Below, piece after piece: positions 18,878-28,348 of a DNA stretch of 64,000 bases. Under the pieces are notes generated by a model. The model was given only the letters and a program-made list of their open reading frames with translations. It did not search any database and had not been told where the DNA came from. How positions within the stretch are numbered: the first letter of the stretch is position 1; every line of letters begins with the position of its first letter. Both the position numbers and the translations under genes were made by a program. Source of the stretch: Thermoclostridium stercorarium subsp. stercorarium DSM 8532 (GTDB taxonomy: Bacteria > Bacillota > Clostridia > DSM-8532); the NCBI RefSeq assembly GCF_000331995.1, contig NC_020134.1, positions 1,525,465-1,589,464 of the forward strand, in the 5' to 3' direction.

Positions 18878-20740
18878 TTATACTATCATTTCCATAATTT
18901 TTAAACTTCGATTTATAAATTCTGTCAGATCATCGGGATTCATGGGTTTCAGGCTTAGCAGCGCGATGTCATAAATCTGTTTTACCAGCAGTTTGTTCTT
19001 TTCTTCCTTTTCCTTGTCGTCAGCGCTTTCGGCAATGGATTTTACCAGTTTGTTGTTAAGGTTTATAACCAGAGTTTTTTCCGTCGGGAACATGTTGCCG
19101 GCATCTTTGCCCATGAAAATCCTGCCTATGTCATGAATACGTCTTGACTGTTCCGAAAGTAGTATTATTGCAGGCGTGGACTCGGTTTTCAGTTTTTCCA
19201 CCTTAATTTTCAGATCCTTGATATTAAGTGTATCCTTAAACAGTTTTTCTATCTTTTCCGACAGCTGCTTTGTTTCGGCTTCATTCTCCTCTTTCGTCTG
19301 ATCCTTGAGGCTTGACGTAATGTCCGCATCTATTCTGAGGAACTTGACGTTACTGTTCTTGGACTCAAGAAAACTTATAAAGTGATTGTCAATCAGTGCG
19401 TCCAATACCACAGCTTCCATCTGGTTGTTTTTGAATATGTTTATATACTGGGCCTGCTGGTTGACGTCGTTCACATAGTAAACAATATTTTCGTGCTTGT
19501 TCTTGTTTCTTTCAAGATACTGATTAAGTGTTACATATTCGTTGTTAATGGTCTTGAATATAATTATATCCTTCACTTTGTCGTAAAATTTCTCCTCGCG
19601 CATGCAGCCGTATTTGACAAACGGATTAATGTCATCCCAGTATTTTGTGTAATTCTCAAATTCCTTCTTATATAATATGTTAAGCTTATCTGCAACCTTC
19701 TTTATGATATGCTGTGAAATCTTTTCCACGTAACCCTCATTTTGCAGGTAACTGCGCGAGACATTCAGCGGGAGATCAGGGCAGTCAAGCATTCCTTTCA
19801 GCATAAGAAGAAATTCGGGTATTACTTCCTTTATATTATCAGCCACAAATACCTGGTTATAATATAATTTTATTTTTCCCTCCATTGTTTCAAATTCATG
19901 CTTCAGCTTCGGGAAATAAATAATTCCCTGCATTCTGAAGGGATATTCCATGTTGATATGAATCCAGAACAGCGGATCGTTGAAGTCATCAAATGCCTCG
20001 CGGTAAAACTTTTTGTATTCTTCATCGGTACAGTCCCTGGGATTTTTCTTCCAAAGCGGATTGGTGTTGTTTATCGGCTGCAAATTTTCCTTTTTAACGT
20101 CTTTTTTGTCATCATTTACCAGGTAAATTTCATATGGCAGGTATGCAAAATATTTTTTCAGAACGTCGCGCATTTTGTAAAAATCGGTATATTCAAGGCT
20201 GTCTTCGGCCATATACAGAGTAACCGTTGTACCTACGGTATTTCTGTCGGAATCGGTCATTTCATACTCCGTATCTCCCTTGCTTATCCATCGTACCGCC
20301 TGAGCGCCTTCTTGATATGACAGCGTATCTATCTGAACCTTTTCAGCTACCATGAAGGCAGAATAAAATCCCAATCCGAAATGACCTATAATCTGCTGAT
20401 CATCGGTTTTATCCCTGTATTTTTCAATAAAATCCACCGCGCCTGAAAAAGCTATCTGGTTTATATATTTTTTAACTTCATCAGCTGTCATTCCAATTCC
20501 GTTGTCTATTATTTTTATCGTTTTATTTTCTTTGCTTACCGCCACCGTTATTTCAAATTTTTCATTTTCCCGTACCGGCGCTTCGCCTATATCCTGAAGC
20601 TTTTTAAGCTTGCTGATTGCATCAGCGGAGTTTGAAACCAGTTCTCTTACAAATATATCCTTTTCGGAATACAGCCATTTTTTTATTATAGGCAATATAT
20701 TCTCTGTGCTGATGGAAATACTGCCCTTTTCCTGAATCAT
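18878..20740 (-). CDS. htpG: Chaperone HtpG (Hsp90)
   Basis: 620 residues from ATG 20740. The upstream ATG at 20755 overlaps the GGGAGG ribosome site and is rejected. The GHKL ATPase domain shows ELVSNSADAISKL, IIDNGIGMTADEV and GHFGLGFYSAFMVAEKV, all in the first 130 residues. Middle and C-terminal dimerisation domains follow. HtpG is an ATP-dependent cytosolic chaperone for late folding and stress repair. Its control region (20797-20924) has a perfect CIRCE element, a sigma-A promoter and a leader hairpin, so HrcA repression is expected. In Bacillus subtilis htpG lacks CIRCE, so the wiring differs from that model. Confidence 0.97.
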   Translation of the reverse strand: MIQEKGSISISTENILPIIKKWLYSEKDIFVRELVSNSADAISKLKKLQDIGEAPVRENEKFEITVAVSKENKTIKIIDNGIGMTADEVKKYINQIAFSGAVDFIEKYRDKTDDQQIIGHFGLGFYSAFMVAEKVQIDTLSYQEGAQAVRWISKGDTEYEMTDSDRNTVGTTVTLYMAEDSLEYTDFYKMRDVLKKYFAYLPYEIYLVNDDKKDVKKENLQPINNTNPLWKKNPRDCTDEEYKKFYREAFDDFNDPLFWIHINMEYPFRMQGIIYFPKLKHEFETMEGKIKLYYNQVFVADNIKEVIPEFLLMLKGMLDCPDLPLNVSRSYLQNEGYVEKISQHIIKKVADKLNILYKKEFENYTKYWDDINPFVKYGCMREEKFYDKVKDIIIFKTINNEYVTLNQYLERNKNKHENIVYYVNDVNQQAQYINIFKNNQMEAVVLDALIDNHFISFLESKNSNVKFLRIDADITSSLKDQTKEENEAETKQLSEKIEKLFKDTLNIKDLKIKVEKLKTESTPAIILLSEQSRRIHDIGRIFMGKDAGNMFPTEKTLVINLNNKLVKSIAESADDKEKEEKNKLLVKQIYDIALLSLKPMNPDDLTEFINRSLKIMEMIV

Positions 20741-20796
20741 ACACAAACCTCCCATTACATTTTCATCTGTTTATATGAACCCGTTTTAACGCATTA

Positions 20797-20825
20797 AAAA
20801 AGCAACAAGTCTAAACTTATTGCTT
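20797..20825 (-). terminator. Terminator-like hairpin inside the htpG leader
   Basis: On the minus strand AAGCAATAAGT pairs with ACTTGTTGCTT over 11 bp (one G-U) around a TTAG loop, followed immediately by TTTT. It lies downstream of the htpG promoter and about 60 bp before the start codon. It can stop read-through from ispG, whose stop lies only 2 bp from CIRCE. It would also act on transcripts started at the htpG promoter. Flanking ATGAACC (20846-20852 region) and GGTTCAT can pair around it. Confidence 0.7.
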
Positions 20826-20862
20826 AAAAAGATACGCCTGATCACAGGTTCATGCTATCAAT

Positions 20863-20890
20863 ATCATAACACTTAAGCATTTGTTGTCAA
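20863..20890 (-). promoter_or_regulatory. Sigma-A promoter of htpG
   Basis: TTGACA (20885-20890) and TATGAT (20863-20868) are spaced 16 bp. The -35 lies 7 bp from CIRCE. The expected leader is about 115 nt. Confidence 0.8.
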
Positions 20891-20897
20891 TACTTTT

Positions 20898-20924
20898 TTA
20901 GCACTCATCCGACAAGAGTGCTAA
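20898..20924 (-). promoter_or_regulatory. CIRCE operator (HrcA-binding site)
   Basis: TTAGCACTC, nine bases, GAGTGCTAA: a perfect match to the 9-9-9 CIRCE inverted repeat bound by the heat-shock repressor HrcA. It lies just upstream of the htpG -35 and 2 bp after the ispG stop codon, so HrcA would block polymerase binding. Confidence 0.95.
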
Positions 20925-20926
20925 CA

Positions 20927-21988
20927 TCAAAGTTTCTTTATCTCCTCCAGTAATTCCTCCACAATTCTGTCTTCCGGAATCTTCCGGATTATTTCCCCAT
21001 GTCTGAAAAGAAGGGCACAGCCATCTCCGCCGGCTATACCTATATCCGCCTCTCTGGCCTCGCCCGGGCCATTTACCGCACAACCCATAACAGCCACTTT
21101 TATCGGCTTATCAATATTTTCCAATGCCCGTTCCACTTCTTCGGCAATCTTTATCAAATTAATCCTGGTCCTGCCGCAGGTCGGGCAGGATATAAGTTCG
21201 GCGCCGCGGTTGTAAAGGCCAAGGGATTTTAATATCGTCTTTCCTGCTTTTATTTCTTCCACGGGATCGCCGGTCAGGGAAACACGGATTGTATCCCCTA
21301 TACCTTCGGCAAGCAACGCACCTATCCCGACCGCCGACTTGATTGTTCCGCTGTAAACAGTACCTGCCTCGGTGATACCGACATGAAGAGGATACCTTAC
21401 CTTTTCCGATATAAGCCTGTATGCGGCTATTGTTAAAGGAACACTTGTGGCTTTAAGAGAAATAACAATATCTGAAAAGTTTAATTTCTCCAAAATCGAA
21501 ACATGCCTTAACGCGCTCTCCACCAGGGCTTCCGGAGTAATACCGTGATATTTTTCCAAAAGATCCTTCTCCAGCGAACCGGAGTTAACGCCTATGCGAA
21601 TCGGTATGCCACGTTCCCTGGCGCAGCTTACAACACTTCTTACCCTGTCTTCAGAGCCGATATTGCCGGGGTTAATCCTGACCTTGTCGGCACCCTTCTC
21701 CATTGCAGCTATGGCAAGGCGGTAATCAAAGTGAATATCGGCCACAAGTGGAACGGATATTTCTTTTTTTATTTGACCTATAGCCATGGCGGCATCCATA
21801 TCGGGCACAGCCACGCGGACAATATCGCACCCCGCATTTTCAAGCTTTCTGATCTGGGCGATTGTGGCCTTTACATCCGAAGTTTTAGTATTTGTCATGG
21901 ATTGAATGGAAATCGGCGCGTCTCCGCCTATATAAACATTCCCCGCCCGTACTTTAACGGTTTTTTTTCTGTTTATCAGCCTATCCAT
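20927..21988 (-). CDS. ispG: 4-hydroxy-3-methylbut-2-enyl diphosphate synthase (flavodoxin/ferredoxin type)
   Basis: 353 residues, the bacterial two-domain form. IspG reductively opens methylerythritol cyclodiphosphate, the penultimate MEP-pathway step, using a [4Fe-4S] cluster. Cluster cysteines are visible in SCPTCGRT (about 263-270) and [12 protein letters not shown] (about 306). The TIM-barrel half has SIQSMTNT and RINPGNIG. It starts 1 bp after rseP and closes the uppS-cdsA-dxr-rseP-ispG operon. Confidence 0.97.
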   Translation of the reverse strand: MDRLINRKKTVKVRAGNVYIGGDAPISIQSMTNTKTSDVKATIAQIRKLENAGCDIVRVAVPDMDAAMAIGQIKKEISVPLVADIHFDYRLAIAAMEKGADKVRINPGNIGSEDRVRSVVSCARERGIPIRIGVNSGSLEKDLLEKYHGITPEALVESALRHVSILEKLNFSDIVISLKATSVPLTIAAYRLISEKVRYPLHVGITEAGTVYSGTIKSAVGIGALLAEGIGDTIRVSLTGDPVEEIKAGKTILKSLGLYNRGAELISCPTCGRTRINLIKIAEEVERALENIDKPIKVAVMGCAVNGPGEAREADIGIAGGDGCALLFRHGEIIRKIPEDRIVEELLEEIKKL

Positions 21989-21989
21989 T

Positions 21990-23276
21990 TTATTTACCTC
22001 TGATTACTTTCGGAATGTCGTTAAACAGTGTGGCAATCATCAGCATTACCAGCAGAACAAAACCCACCATCGAAATCCATGCTTCTTTTTCGGGATCAAT
22101 GGGCTTTCTGCGGATTTTTTCAATTAAAATCAGGAACAGCTTTCCACCGTCGAGCGCAGGAAACGGGATTATATTCATCACTCCGAGGTTCAGACTTAAG
22201 AATGCAGTTATCTGGAGCAGATACAGGAACTTTTCCGAAAAACCTCTTCCCATTTCAACAACCTCGCCAATGGTCGAAACAATTCCGACAGGCCCAGATA
22301 CCTCTGAGAAACCAACTTTGCCTGAAATCAGCCATACAAGGGAATAAATTACGCTTCTTATCGTGGACAGTGAATAATTGACTGAACTTGCAATAGCACC
22401 AAACACATTGCCTTTTTTGTATTCAAACTGCACACCCAAATCGGGGTAAGTTTTTCTCTCTACAGGCACAACATCATGGAACGTGACAGTTTCACCGTTC
22501 CTCTCCACCGTAATATCCACCGGTTTATTTTTTGTTTTCTGAAGATAATTGTACAAATCATCCCTTTTATCCACCGTGACGTCATCAATCCGTATAATAA
22601 CGTCTCCGGGCAAAATACCTGCGACATCGGCAGGCGAACCTTCTTCCACATCCTCAACCCTGTTACTGGCTGCAACGTCGCCGGAACTTACCGAAATTCC
22701 AATCATGTAAACCGACGTTTTTGGAGTGATTACCGTCCGCTGCAGCTCTTTAACGCCTTCACGCCGGTATGCCACCTCAACCGGCCCGCCGTCATAAATA
22801 TACAAAAACAGCGAAAGATCGCTCGGGTGAAAAATATACTTTCCGTCGTAATATACAATTCTGTCCCCGACTTCCATTCCCGCTTCCTTTAATACCGAAT
22901 CTTCCTCGAGATATGCCACCGTTGTCGTACTGTATCCCAAAGAAAGGGAAATTATGGTGACTATAAGAACGGCGATAAAAATATTCATTGCTGCCCCGGC
23001 TGCAACAACCAAAGCCCGTGTACCCGCCGGTTTGTTATTAAAGGCCCTTTCGTCGTCCGAGGCTTCTTCCTCGCCTTCCAGCCTAACAAAGCCGCCCATC
23101 GGGATTGCCCGTATCGAATATTTTGTTTCTCCCTTTCCCCACTGAATAATTTTGGGTCCCATAAAAATTGAGAACTCCAGAACTTTAATATCGGCCCTGC
23201 GCGCCGCAATAAAATGGCCTAATTCATGTACCAGTATCAGCAAGCTTAGTGCGACAAAAGCCAACAGTATGTTCAT
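21990..23276 (-). CDS. rseP: Site-2 zinc metalloprotease RseP/RasP
   Basis: 428 residues. The intramembrane protease motif HELGHF is at about 17-22 in the first helix. The third ligand region [14 protein letters not shown] lies near 370. A PDZ domain sits between (about 200-270, with [17 protein letters not shown]), and a shorter PDZ-like segment precedes it. Family members cut anti-sigma factors and signal-peptide remnants in the membrane. Upstream is dxr by 39 bp; downstream ispG follows at 1 bp. Confidence 0.95.
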   Translation of the reverse strand: MNILLAFVALSLLILVHELGHFIAARRADIKVLEFSIFMGPKIIQWGKGETKYSIRAIPMGGFVRLEGEEEASDDERAFNNKPAGTRALVVAAGAAMNIFIAVLIVTIISLSLGYSTTTVAYLEEDSVLKEAGMEVGDRIVYYDGKYIFHPSDLSLFLYIYDGGPVEVAYRREGVKELQRTVITPKTSVYMIGISVSSGDVAASNRVEDVEEGSPADVAGILPGDVIIRIDDVTVDKRDDLYNYLQKTKNKPVDITVERNGETVTFHDVVPVERKTYPDLGVQFEYKKGNVFGAIASSVNYSLSTIRSVIYSLVWLISGKVGFSEVSGPVGIVSTIGEVVEMGRGFSEKFLYLLQITAFLSLNLGVMNIIPFPALDGGKLFLILIEKIRRKPIDPEKEAWISMVGFVLLVMLMIATLFNDIPKVIRGK

Positions 23277-23315
23277 ATCTTAACCTGCCTTCTTTATAAA
23301 ATTTATTGCGTTTGT

Positions 23316-24515
23316 TTAATTATTCCCCATATAAGCCCATTGGAAAACCCTAACATGATCTTTATATTTTTTCTTATATATGTTTAGAGTTTCCTCACGG
23401 GCCAAACGGTCCACTTCTATTATATCATTAAGGGAAGGATTCATATGCACCCTATGGTTTTCCATAACTTCGCCGATTAAGTCCATTATCGCCTTAAAGG
23501 AGATTTTTCCGTCAAGGAAAAGTGAAACTGCAACCTCATTCGCGGCATTCAACACGGCCGGCATTGTGCCGCCGATATTTGCCGCACGGATTGCAAAATT
23601 CAGGCACTTAAACACCTTTAAATCGGGTTTTTCAAAGGTTAGCATGCCAACTCTTGTAAAATCGACCCTGCCGAAACTGTTTTCCATACGCTCTGGCCAC
23701 GTCATCGCCAACTGAATGGGAATTCTCATATCCGACGCGCCCAATTGTGCTATTATCGAACCATCCCTGAACGATACCATCGAATGGATAATACTCTGGG
23801 GATGAACCAAAACTTCAATCTTCGACAACTCCATGTCAAACAGCCACCGGGCCTCGATAACTTCGAATCCCTTGTTCATCATTGTTGCCGAATCTATCGT
23901 TATTTTTTTGCCCATCAGCCATGTGGGATGGTTCAGGGCCTCTTCAACGGTAACATCATTAAGCAGTTCTTCGGTATACCCTCGGAAAGGCCCACCCGAT
24001 GCGGTTAAAATTAATTTTTCAATGTCTTCCTTCCTGTTTCCGGCAAGACACTGAAAGATGGCCATATGTTCACTGTCCACGGGTAATATATTTATATTAT
24101 TCCTTTTTGCTGCTTCCATTACCAGCTTTCCTGCAGTAACAAGGGTTTCCTTGTTGGCGAGAGCAATAGTTTTCCCTGCCTCAATGGCCCTGACGGTAGG
24201 AACAAGCCCCGCTATCCCCACCACCGATGTCAGAACGGTATCGGCTCCGGGAAAAGTAACAAGCTCAATAATCCCATCCATTCCCCAAACAACTTTTATG
24301 TTGGTATCCCTTAACCGAACTTTAAGCTCCTTCCCCCGTTCCGGATCCATAACCGCCACAATGGCCGGTTTATACTTTCTTGCCTGCATCTCAAGCTTAT
24401 CTATATTTTTCTGCGCTGAAAGTCCCAAAACACGGACATTTATGTTGTCACAGACATCCAAAGCCTGCGTTCCGATTGACCCTGTCGAACCCAATATAAC
24501 CAAATTCTTTGTCAT
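23316..24515 (-). CDS. dxr: 1-deoxy-D-xylulose 5-phosphate reductoisomerase
   Basis: 399 residues. Dxr converts DXP to MEP with NADPH. The N-terminal NADPH motif ILGSTGSIGTQALDV is intact. The metal- and substrate-binding blocks PVDSEHMAIFQCL and TASGGPFRGY are present, as are ATMMNKGFEVIEA and VHPQSIIHSMV. ATG 24515 has GGAGG six bases upstream; a TTG two codons earlier touches the ribosome site and is rejected. It overlaps no neighbour and follows cdsA by 16 bp. Confidence 0.97.
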   Translation of the reverse strand: MTKNLVILGSTGSIGTQALDVCDNINVRVLGLSAQKNIDKLEMQARKYKPAIVAVMDPERGKELKVRLRDTNIKVVWGMDGIIELVTFPGADTVLTSVVGIAGLVPTVRAIEAGKTIALANKETLVTAGKLVMEAAKRNNINILPVDSEHMAIFQCLAGNRKEDIEKLILTASGGPFRGYTEELLNDVTVEEALNHPTWLMGKKITIDSATMMNKGFEVIEARWLFDMELSKIEVLVHPQSIIHSMVSFRDGSIIAQLGASDMRIPIQLAMTWPERMENSFGRVDFTRVGMLTFEKPDLKVFKCLNFAIRAANIGGTMPAVLNAANEVAVSLFLDGKISFKAIMDLIGEVMENHRVHMNPSLNDIIEVDRLAREETLNIYKKKYKDHVRVFQWAYMGNN

Positions 24516-24531
24516 ATGCAACCTCCGGATT

Positions 24532-25428
24532 TCAAAAGATAAAAAACTTTATATAAAAATATACTGCAGGTGCAACAAAAAGCAAGCTGTCAATTCTGTC
24601 CAGCAACCCGCCATGCCCCGGCATAATGTGTCCGAAATCCTTAATACCGACGTTTCTTTTTATTGCCGAAGCGGCCCAGTCCCCAAGCTGGGCTATTATT
24701 CCGCAGAGGACACCAAGTATCATGTAATGATAAATTTCAATTATAAGTGCCGAAAAAGTATTCATGTATAAAATTCCAAAAAGGGTCGTACAGACAATGC
24801 TTCCGGCAATTCCCCCTATACCGCCTGCGACGGTTTTGTTGGGGCTGATGTCGGGCACAAGTTTCCTTTTTCCGAAAAATTTACCCGTAAAATACGCAAA
24901 AATATCGGTAGAAAACGTCGCTATAATAACAAGCCAGGATAATTCATACCCGTTCTCCATTAATCTAACCAAAAAAATAAAAGATATAAGAAAAGGAATA
25001 TAGGCAATTCCCAGAAGCGTAACGGCAACGTCTTTCAAATTAAAACGCCTGTGTCTGAACACAAGCTGAAGAAGTAAACATACAATGACAATATAAATAA
25101 ACAGATATATAATGTCCTGTCGAAAAAACGTTCTGTACAAATCATTCAGGAAAGTGCCGCTGATTTCATCAATATAAGCACTGCCAATCAAGTACAGAAA
25201 GTAAACTGTTGACGTGAAAAAACCAATGGTTCTTATGGGATTATAATTTTCCCTTCTCACGCACTGGTAAAATTCGTACAATGCAATCGAAGAAACAATA
25301 AAAACGGCCACACCTAACATAAAAGGCGGCAGCTGCATTATAACGAAAAGAATTATCGCTGCAATGGTTCCGCTTATAATTCTCGTTCTCAAAAAATCAC
25401 CGTCACTTTCCGAACCAATCCCGGACAT
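24532..25428 (-). CDS. cdsA: Phosphatidate cytidylyltransferase
   Basis: 298 residues with about eight hydrophobic segments. CdsA makes CDP-diacylglycerol from phosphatidate and CTP at the membrane. The family signature is in the last third: SPNKTVAGGIGG, then GDWAASAIKRNVGIKDFG and MPGHGGLLDRIDSLLF. It sits 15 bp after uppS and 16 bp before dxr, the conserved uppS-cdsA-dxr-rseP order of Firmicutes. Confidence 0.95.
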   Translation of the reverse strand: MSGIGSESDGDFLRTRIISGTIAAIILFVIMQLPPFMLGVAVFIVSSIALYEFYQCVRRENYNPIRTIGFFTSTVYFLYLIGSAYIDEISGTFLNDLYRTFFRQDIIYLFIYIVIVCLLLQLVFRHRRFNLKDVAVTLLGIAYIPFLISFIFLVRLMENGYELSWLVIIATFSTDIFAYFTGKFFGKRKLVPDISPNKTVAGGIGGIAGSIVCTTLFGILYMNTFSALIIEIYHYMILGVLCGIIAQLGDWAASAIKRNVGIKDFGHIMPGHGGLLDRIDSLLFVAPAVYFYIKFFIF

Positions 25429-25443
25429 TCAACAAGCATTCTC

Positions 25444-26184
25444 TTATTTTCCCAAACCTCCGAAACGCCTTTGCCGCTTCTGGTATTCAAGTATGGCCTC
25501 GTTGAAATGTTTTTCCCTGAAATCAGGCCACAGGACATCAGTAAAATAGAATTCGGTATATGAACACTGCCAGATAAGGAAATTGCTTATGCGCATTTCT
25601 CCACTTGTCCTTATCATCAAATCAGGATCAGGTATGTCTTCGGTATATAATCTTTTACGAAATTCCTCTTCAGTGATATCGTCTTTATTCAAAATCCCCT
25701 TTTGAACGTCATCCACTATCTTTTTCACCGCCTGCAGAATATCCTGACGCCCGCCGTAATTCAGTGCAATCAGCAAAGTCATTTTATCCTTATCGGCAGT
25801 ATGTTTCTCCACCTTGTCAATCTGATTAATAAGTTCCGGGGACAGCCCTATCCTGCTGCCTATTATTTTTACCCTTATGTTCTTGTCATTGGTCTCATTC
25901 TCGGCACTTTTCAGATAGTCAAGGTACAGTTTCATCAATTCATCCACTTCTTCTTTCGGTCTTGACCAGTTTTCGCTGGAAAAGGCAAAAAAAGTGAGAT
26001 AGCGGATACCCAAATTGTACGCATGTTCAATTATCCTTCTAACCGCTTTTGCACCTTCCCGGTGTCCGGCACTTCGCGGCAGCCCACGTCTTTCCGCCCA
26101 TCTTCCGTTTCCGTCAACAATGATTGCCACATGCTGAGGTAATTTTGAAAAATCTATCTCTGTATTTTTTTTTAATAAAGCCAT
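25444..26184 (-). CDS. uppS: Isoprenyl (undecaprenyl) diphosphate synthase
   Basis: 246 residues from ATG 26184, which has AAGGGG six bases upstream. A longer frame to 26295 would overlap the FHA gene and swallow a good promoter, so it is rejected. UppS condenses IPP onto farnesyl diphosphate to make the C55 wall carrier. HVAIIVDGNGRWAERRGLP with the catalytic aspartate, FAFSSENWSRP and the terminal DLMIRTSGEMRISNFLIWQ are all present. It heads the isoprenoid/phospholipid operon with its own promoter. Confidence 0.95.
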   Translation of the reverse strand: MALLKKNTEIDFSKLPQHVAIIVDGNGRWAERRGLPRSAGHREGAKAVRRIIEHAYNLGIRYLTFFAFSSENWSRPKEEVDELMKLYLDYLKSAENETNDKNIRVKIIGSRIGLSPELINQIDKVEKHTADKDKMTLLIALNYGGRQDILQAVKKIVDDVQKGILNKDDITEEEFRKRLYTEDIPDPDLMIRTSGEMRISNFLIWQCSYTEFYFTDVLWPDFREKHFNEAILEYQKRQRRFGGLGK

Positions 26185-26211
26185 AACCTTCCCCTTAAAG
26201 TCTTTTATAAA

Positions 26212-26241
26212 ATAATAAATTGCGGTTCTGAAAAAAGTCAA
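26212..26241 (-). promoter_or_regulatory. Promoter of the uppS-cdsA-dxr-rseP-ispG operon
   Basis: TTGACT (26236-26241) and TATTAT (26212-26217) are 18 bp apart, giving a leader of about 20 nt to the uppS ATG. Confidence 0.65.
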
Positions 26242-26269
26242 TATCAGTATACCAAAAAAAACATGTCTT

Positions 26270-27808
26270 TTAAACCACAAATGTATATGATTCATTTGCC
26301 AGTGTTACAATATCCCCGTTTTTCAGTTTTACTTCGGTGCTGCACGTAATTCTTTCATTATTGACATATGTGCCGTTTACCGAGTTCAAATCTATGATAT
26401 AGTAGCCATCATCCTTTCTGACTATTTCAGCATGAATTTTTCCAACCGCTCTGTTGTTTATTGCATAATCCACACTGTCCGAAAGCCTTCCCAGCAGTAC
26501 CGAGTCCTTCGTAATATATATTCTTTCACCGGGGCAGGAATGACTCTGAAGATATGGTATATTGCCTGAAGCATATCCCAAAATAACAGTTCTGTCCTGG
26601 GTACCCATGCCGGTGTGAGCCGTTCCGGAGAAAGGTTCGGAATTCTCTATATATGTTCTGACAGATAAACCGGGTGGCTGGATTTCCTTTACCTCGTCAT
26701 GGCTTTTGCAATCAGACTCATGTGCTTTATTTTCCGTAACTTTTCTGAATTCTTCCATGCATGAACCGACCATTTTATTCACGTAAACCGCCGACCTTTT
26801 TGGATGAGCAATAACTTTCTCAGCAGTCTCCCCATACAATGATTTTACAATGTTTTTATCAGACGCCTCCATGATTACATTACAGTCGCCGGTCTTTTTT
26901 TCATCTGAAAACAACCTTGTAAAAATGAAATAATTCGCCGCAAAACCGATAAGAGCCAAACCAAGTACGGTGCCGGTTATATCATTTGAAGCTCTCCTTA
27001 AAAACAGCATATAAACAAGCAGCCCGACAAAAAAAGCATTCGCTGCGCCGGCAACAATATATGATTTCAAAGGATGCTTAAAGCCACCATGTGTTTCACC
27101 GTTCTTCTCGCGGTTATTTCTGTTTTCACGACAGTTCATCGTGCCATTTTTCTGTCTTTGATCCGGAGTTTCGGATATTAAGGAAATTCCCTCATTTCCT
27201 TCGTCGGATGAAAATCCTGCCAATCGGTCTTCAGATGTCTCCCGTAGTTCCGAATTTATACATTTCAGCAACATTTCAGGGGTGAAGGTTTCGGATTTAA
27301 GAACGTCCAAAAGTCGTTTTAAAATACTTCCGGATGAATCTTCTGTCAGTCTTATATTTAAAATCAAATTCCGAAGGAAATCTTTTATGGTATCCGAACT
27401 AAAGTCTGCGTTCTTCACCGGAAAATACATAAAATATAGCGACAAATCCGAAGGATCGCAATATATGTACGAATTATTGAAAATCACCGAAGAAATGTCA
27501 AGAAGATAATCTTTGAGCTTTGCAGAAAGCTTTCCAATCTGTTTCAGAATACTTGCGAATTCCCCGTATTTCAGACATTTTCTTTCCAACACCTTCCCCA
27601 GCGGTATTTTTGATGTAATATCATACGACAGTTTCCAGTTATTGTTCAGCCTTTGCACCGAAAGAGGCAGTAAAAAATCAATGCGGTTTTTTGCCAGCAT
27701 TTCTACCTGATAGCATATTAACTCTTCTTTTTCCGATACTGTAAAAGTGATATAGCTTTTCCCGCCAAATCCGGCATATGTCGGTATAAGTTCCTGTACA
27801 TCTATCAT
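26270..27808 (-). CDS. DUF6382-like protein with C-terminal FHA domain
   Basis: 512 residues. The N-terminal half (about 1-170) resembles the DUF6382 domain found beside FHA domains in Clostridia. Residues about 250-300 hold two membrane helices. The C-terminal 90 residues form an FHA domain with LLGRLSDSVDY, the NRAVGKIHAEI core and DLNSVNGTYVNNERI. FHA domains bind phosphothreonine, so a Ser/Thr kinase partner is implied, but no kinase is encoded nearby. GAAGGTGG precedes the ATG. It is the last gene of the Tad locus, where genes of this type often sit. Confidence 0.8.
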   Translation of the reverse strand: MIDVQELIPTYAGFGGKSYITFTVSEKEELICYQVEMLAKNRIDFLLPLSVQRLNNNWKLSYDITSKIPLGKVLERKCLKYGEFASILKQIGKLSAKLKDYLLDISSVIFNNSYIYCDPSDLSLYFMYFPVKNADFSSDTIKDFLRNLILNIRLTEDSSGSILKRLLDVLKSETFTPEMLLKCINSELRETSEDRLAGFSSDEGNEGISLISETPDQRQKNGTMNCRENRNNREKNGETHGGFKHPLKSYIVAGAANAFFVGLLVYMLFLRRASNDITGTVLGLALIGFAANYFIFTRLFSDEKKTGDCNVIMEASDKNIVKSLYGETAEKVIAHPKRSAVYVNKMVGSCMEEFRKVTENKAHESDCKSHDEVKEIQPPGLSVRTYIENSEPFSGTAHTGMGTQDRTVILGYASGNIPYLQSHSCPGERIYITKDSVLLGRLSDSVDYAINNRAVGKIHAEIVRKDDGYYIIDLNSVNGTYVNNERITCSTEVKLKNGDIVTLANESYTFVV

Positions 27809-27820
27809 AAAACCACCTTC

Positions 27821-28348
27821 TTAAATCAATAAAATGAATGCAGCCGCTACACACGGCGACAGAGGCACAGACACGCTGTTAAAGCTTTTGTTTCGTATAC
27901 ATTTAAAAATTCCCGATAAAGAAGCAAAGGCAAATGTCAAAAACAGAAACTTCATTGTATTCTCAGCCCGAAGGGATTGGACACACGACGTAACCAGCAA
28001 AATATCCCCAAGCCCTATTAAATTCCGGTTTAAAAAATATAAAGCCATAAGGGCTGCCAATAGAATAAAGCCTATTATCCACTGAACCACGCTTTTATAA
28101 ACCATTACGGAATGGATAACGTTAATGCCAAATATTGCGGCACAAACCCACAGCGGAACTTTTTGTTCCCGAATATCATGAAATGATGCAATGGCAAGCA
28201 AAATCACAAGAATGAATTTTCGCGCGGCATATTCCCTCGCCGGCATAAAAAGCGCCACTGACGAATAGGATATATGGAAAATAAAAAAAGTCAATAATCC
28301 CATTATTTTAAATAACCGCTTTTCATTAATTTTCTTCAGCATAGTCAT
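27821..28348 (-). CDS. Type IV prepilin peptidase (A24; TadV/CpaA-like)
   Basis: About 175 residues from ATG 28348, which overlaps the preceding gene by 23 bp. A start further upstream would overlap it by 125 bp. The aspartyl-protease aspartates are in SFHDIREQKVP and in the GLGDI motif, both at membrane-edge positions as in A24 enzymes. It lacks the N-methylation domain, as TadV/CpaA proteins do. It presumably trims the Flp pilin at 33378 and the TadE-like pseudopilins. The start is uncertain because the ribosome site is weak. Confidence 0.78.
   Translation of the reverse strand: MTMLKKINEKRLFKIMGLLTFFIFHISYSSVALFMPAREYAARKFILVILLAIASFHDIREQKVPLWVCAAIFGINVIHSVMVYKSVVQWIIGFILLAALMALYFLNRNLIGLGDILLVTSCVQSLRAENTMKFLFLTFAFASLSGIFKCIRNKSFNSVSVPLSPCVAAAFILLI

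Noticed and set aside
26185-26295. N-terminal extension of UppS
   Set aside because: It would overlap the FHA gene and the promoter at 26212-26241; the ATG at 26184 has a ribosome site and gives the usual length.
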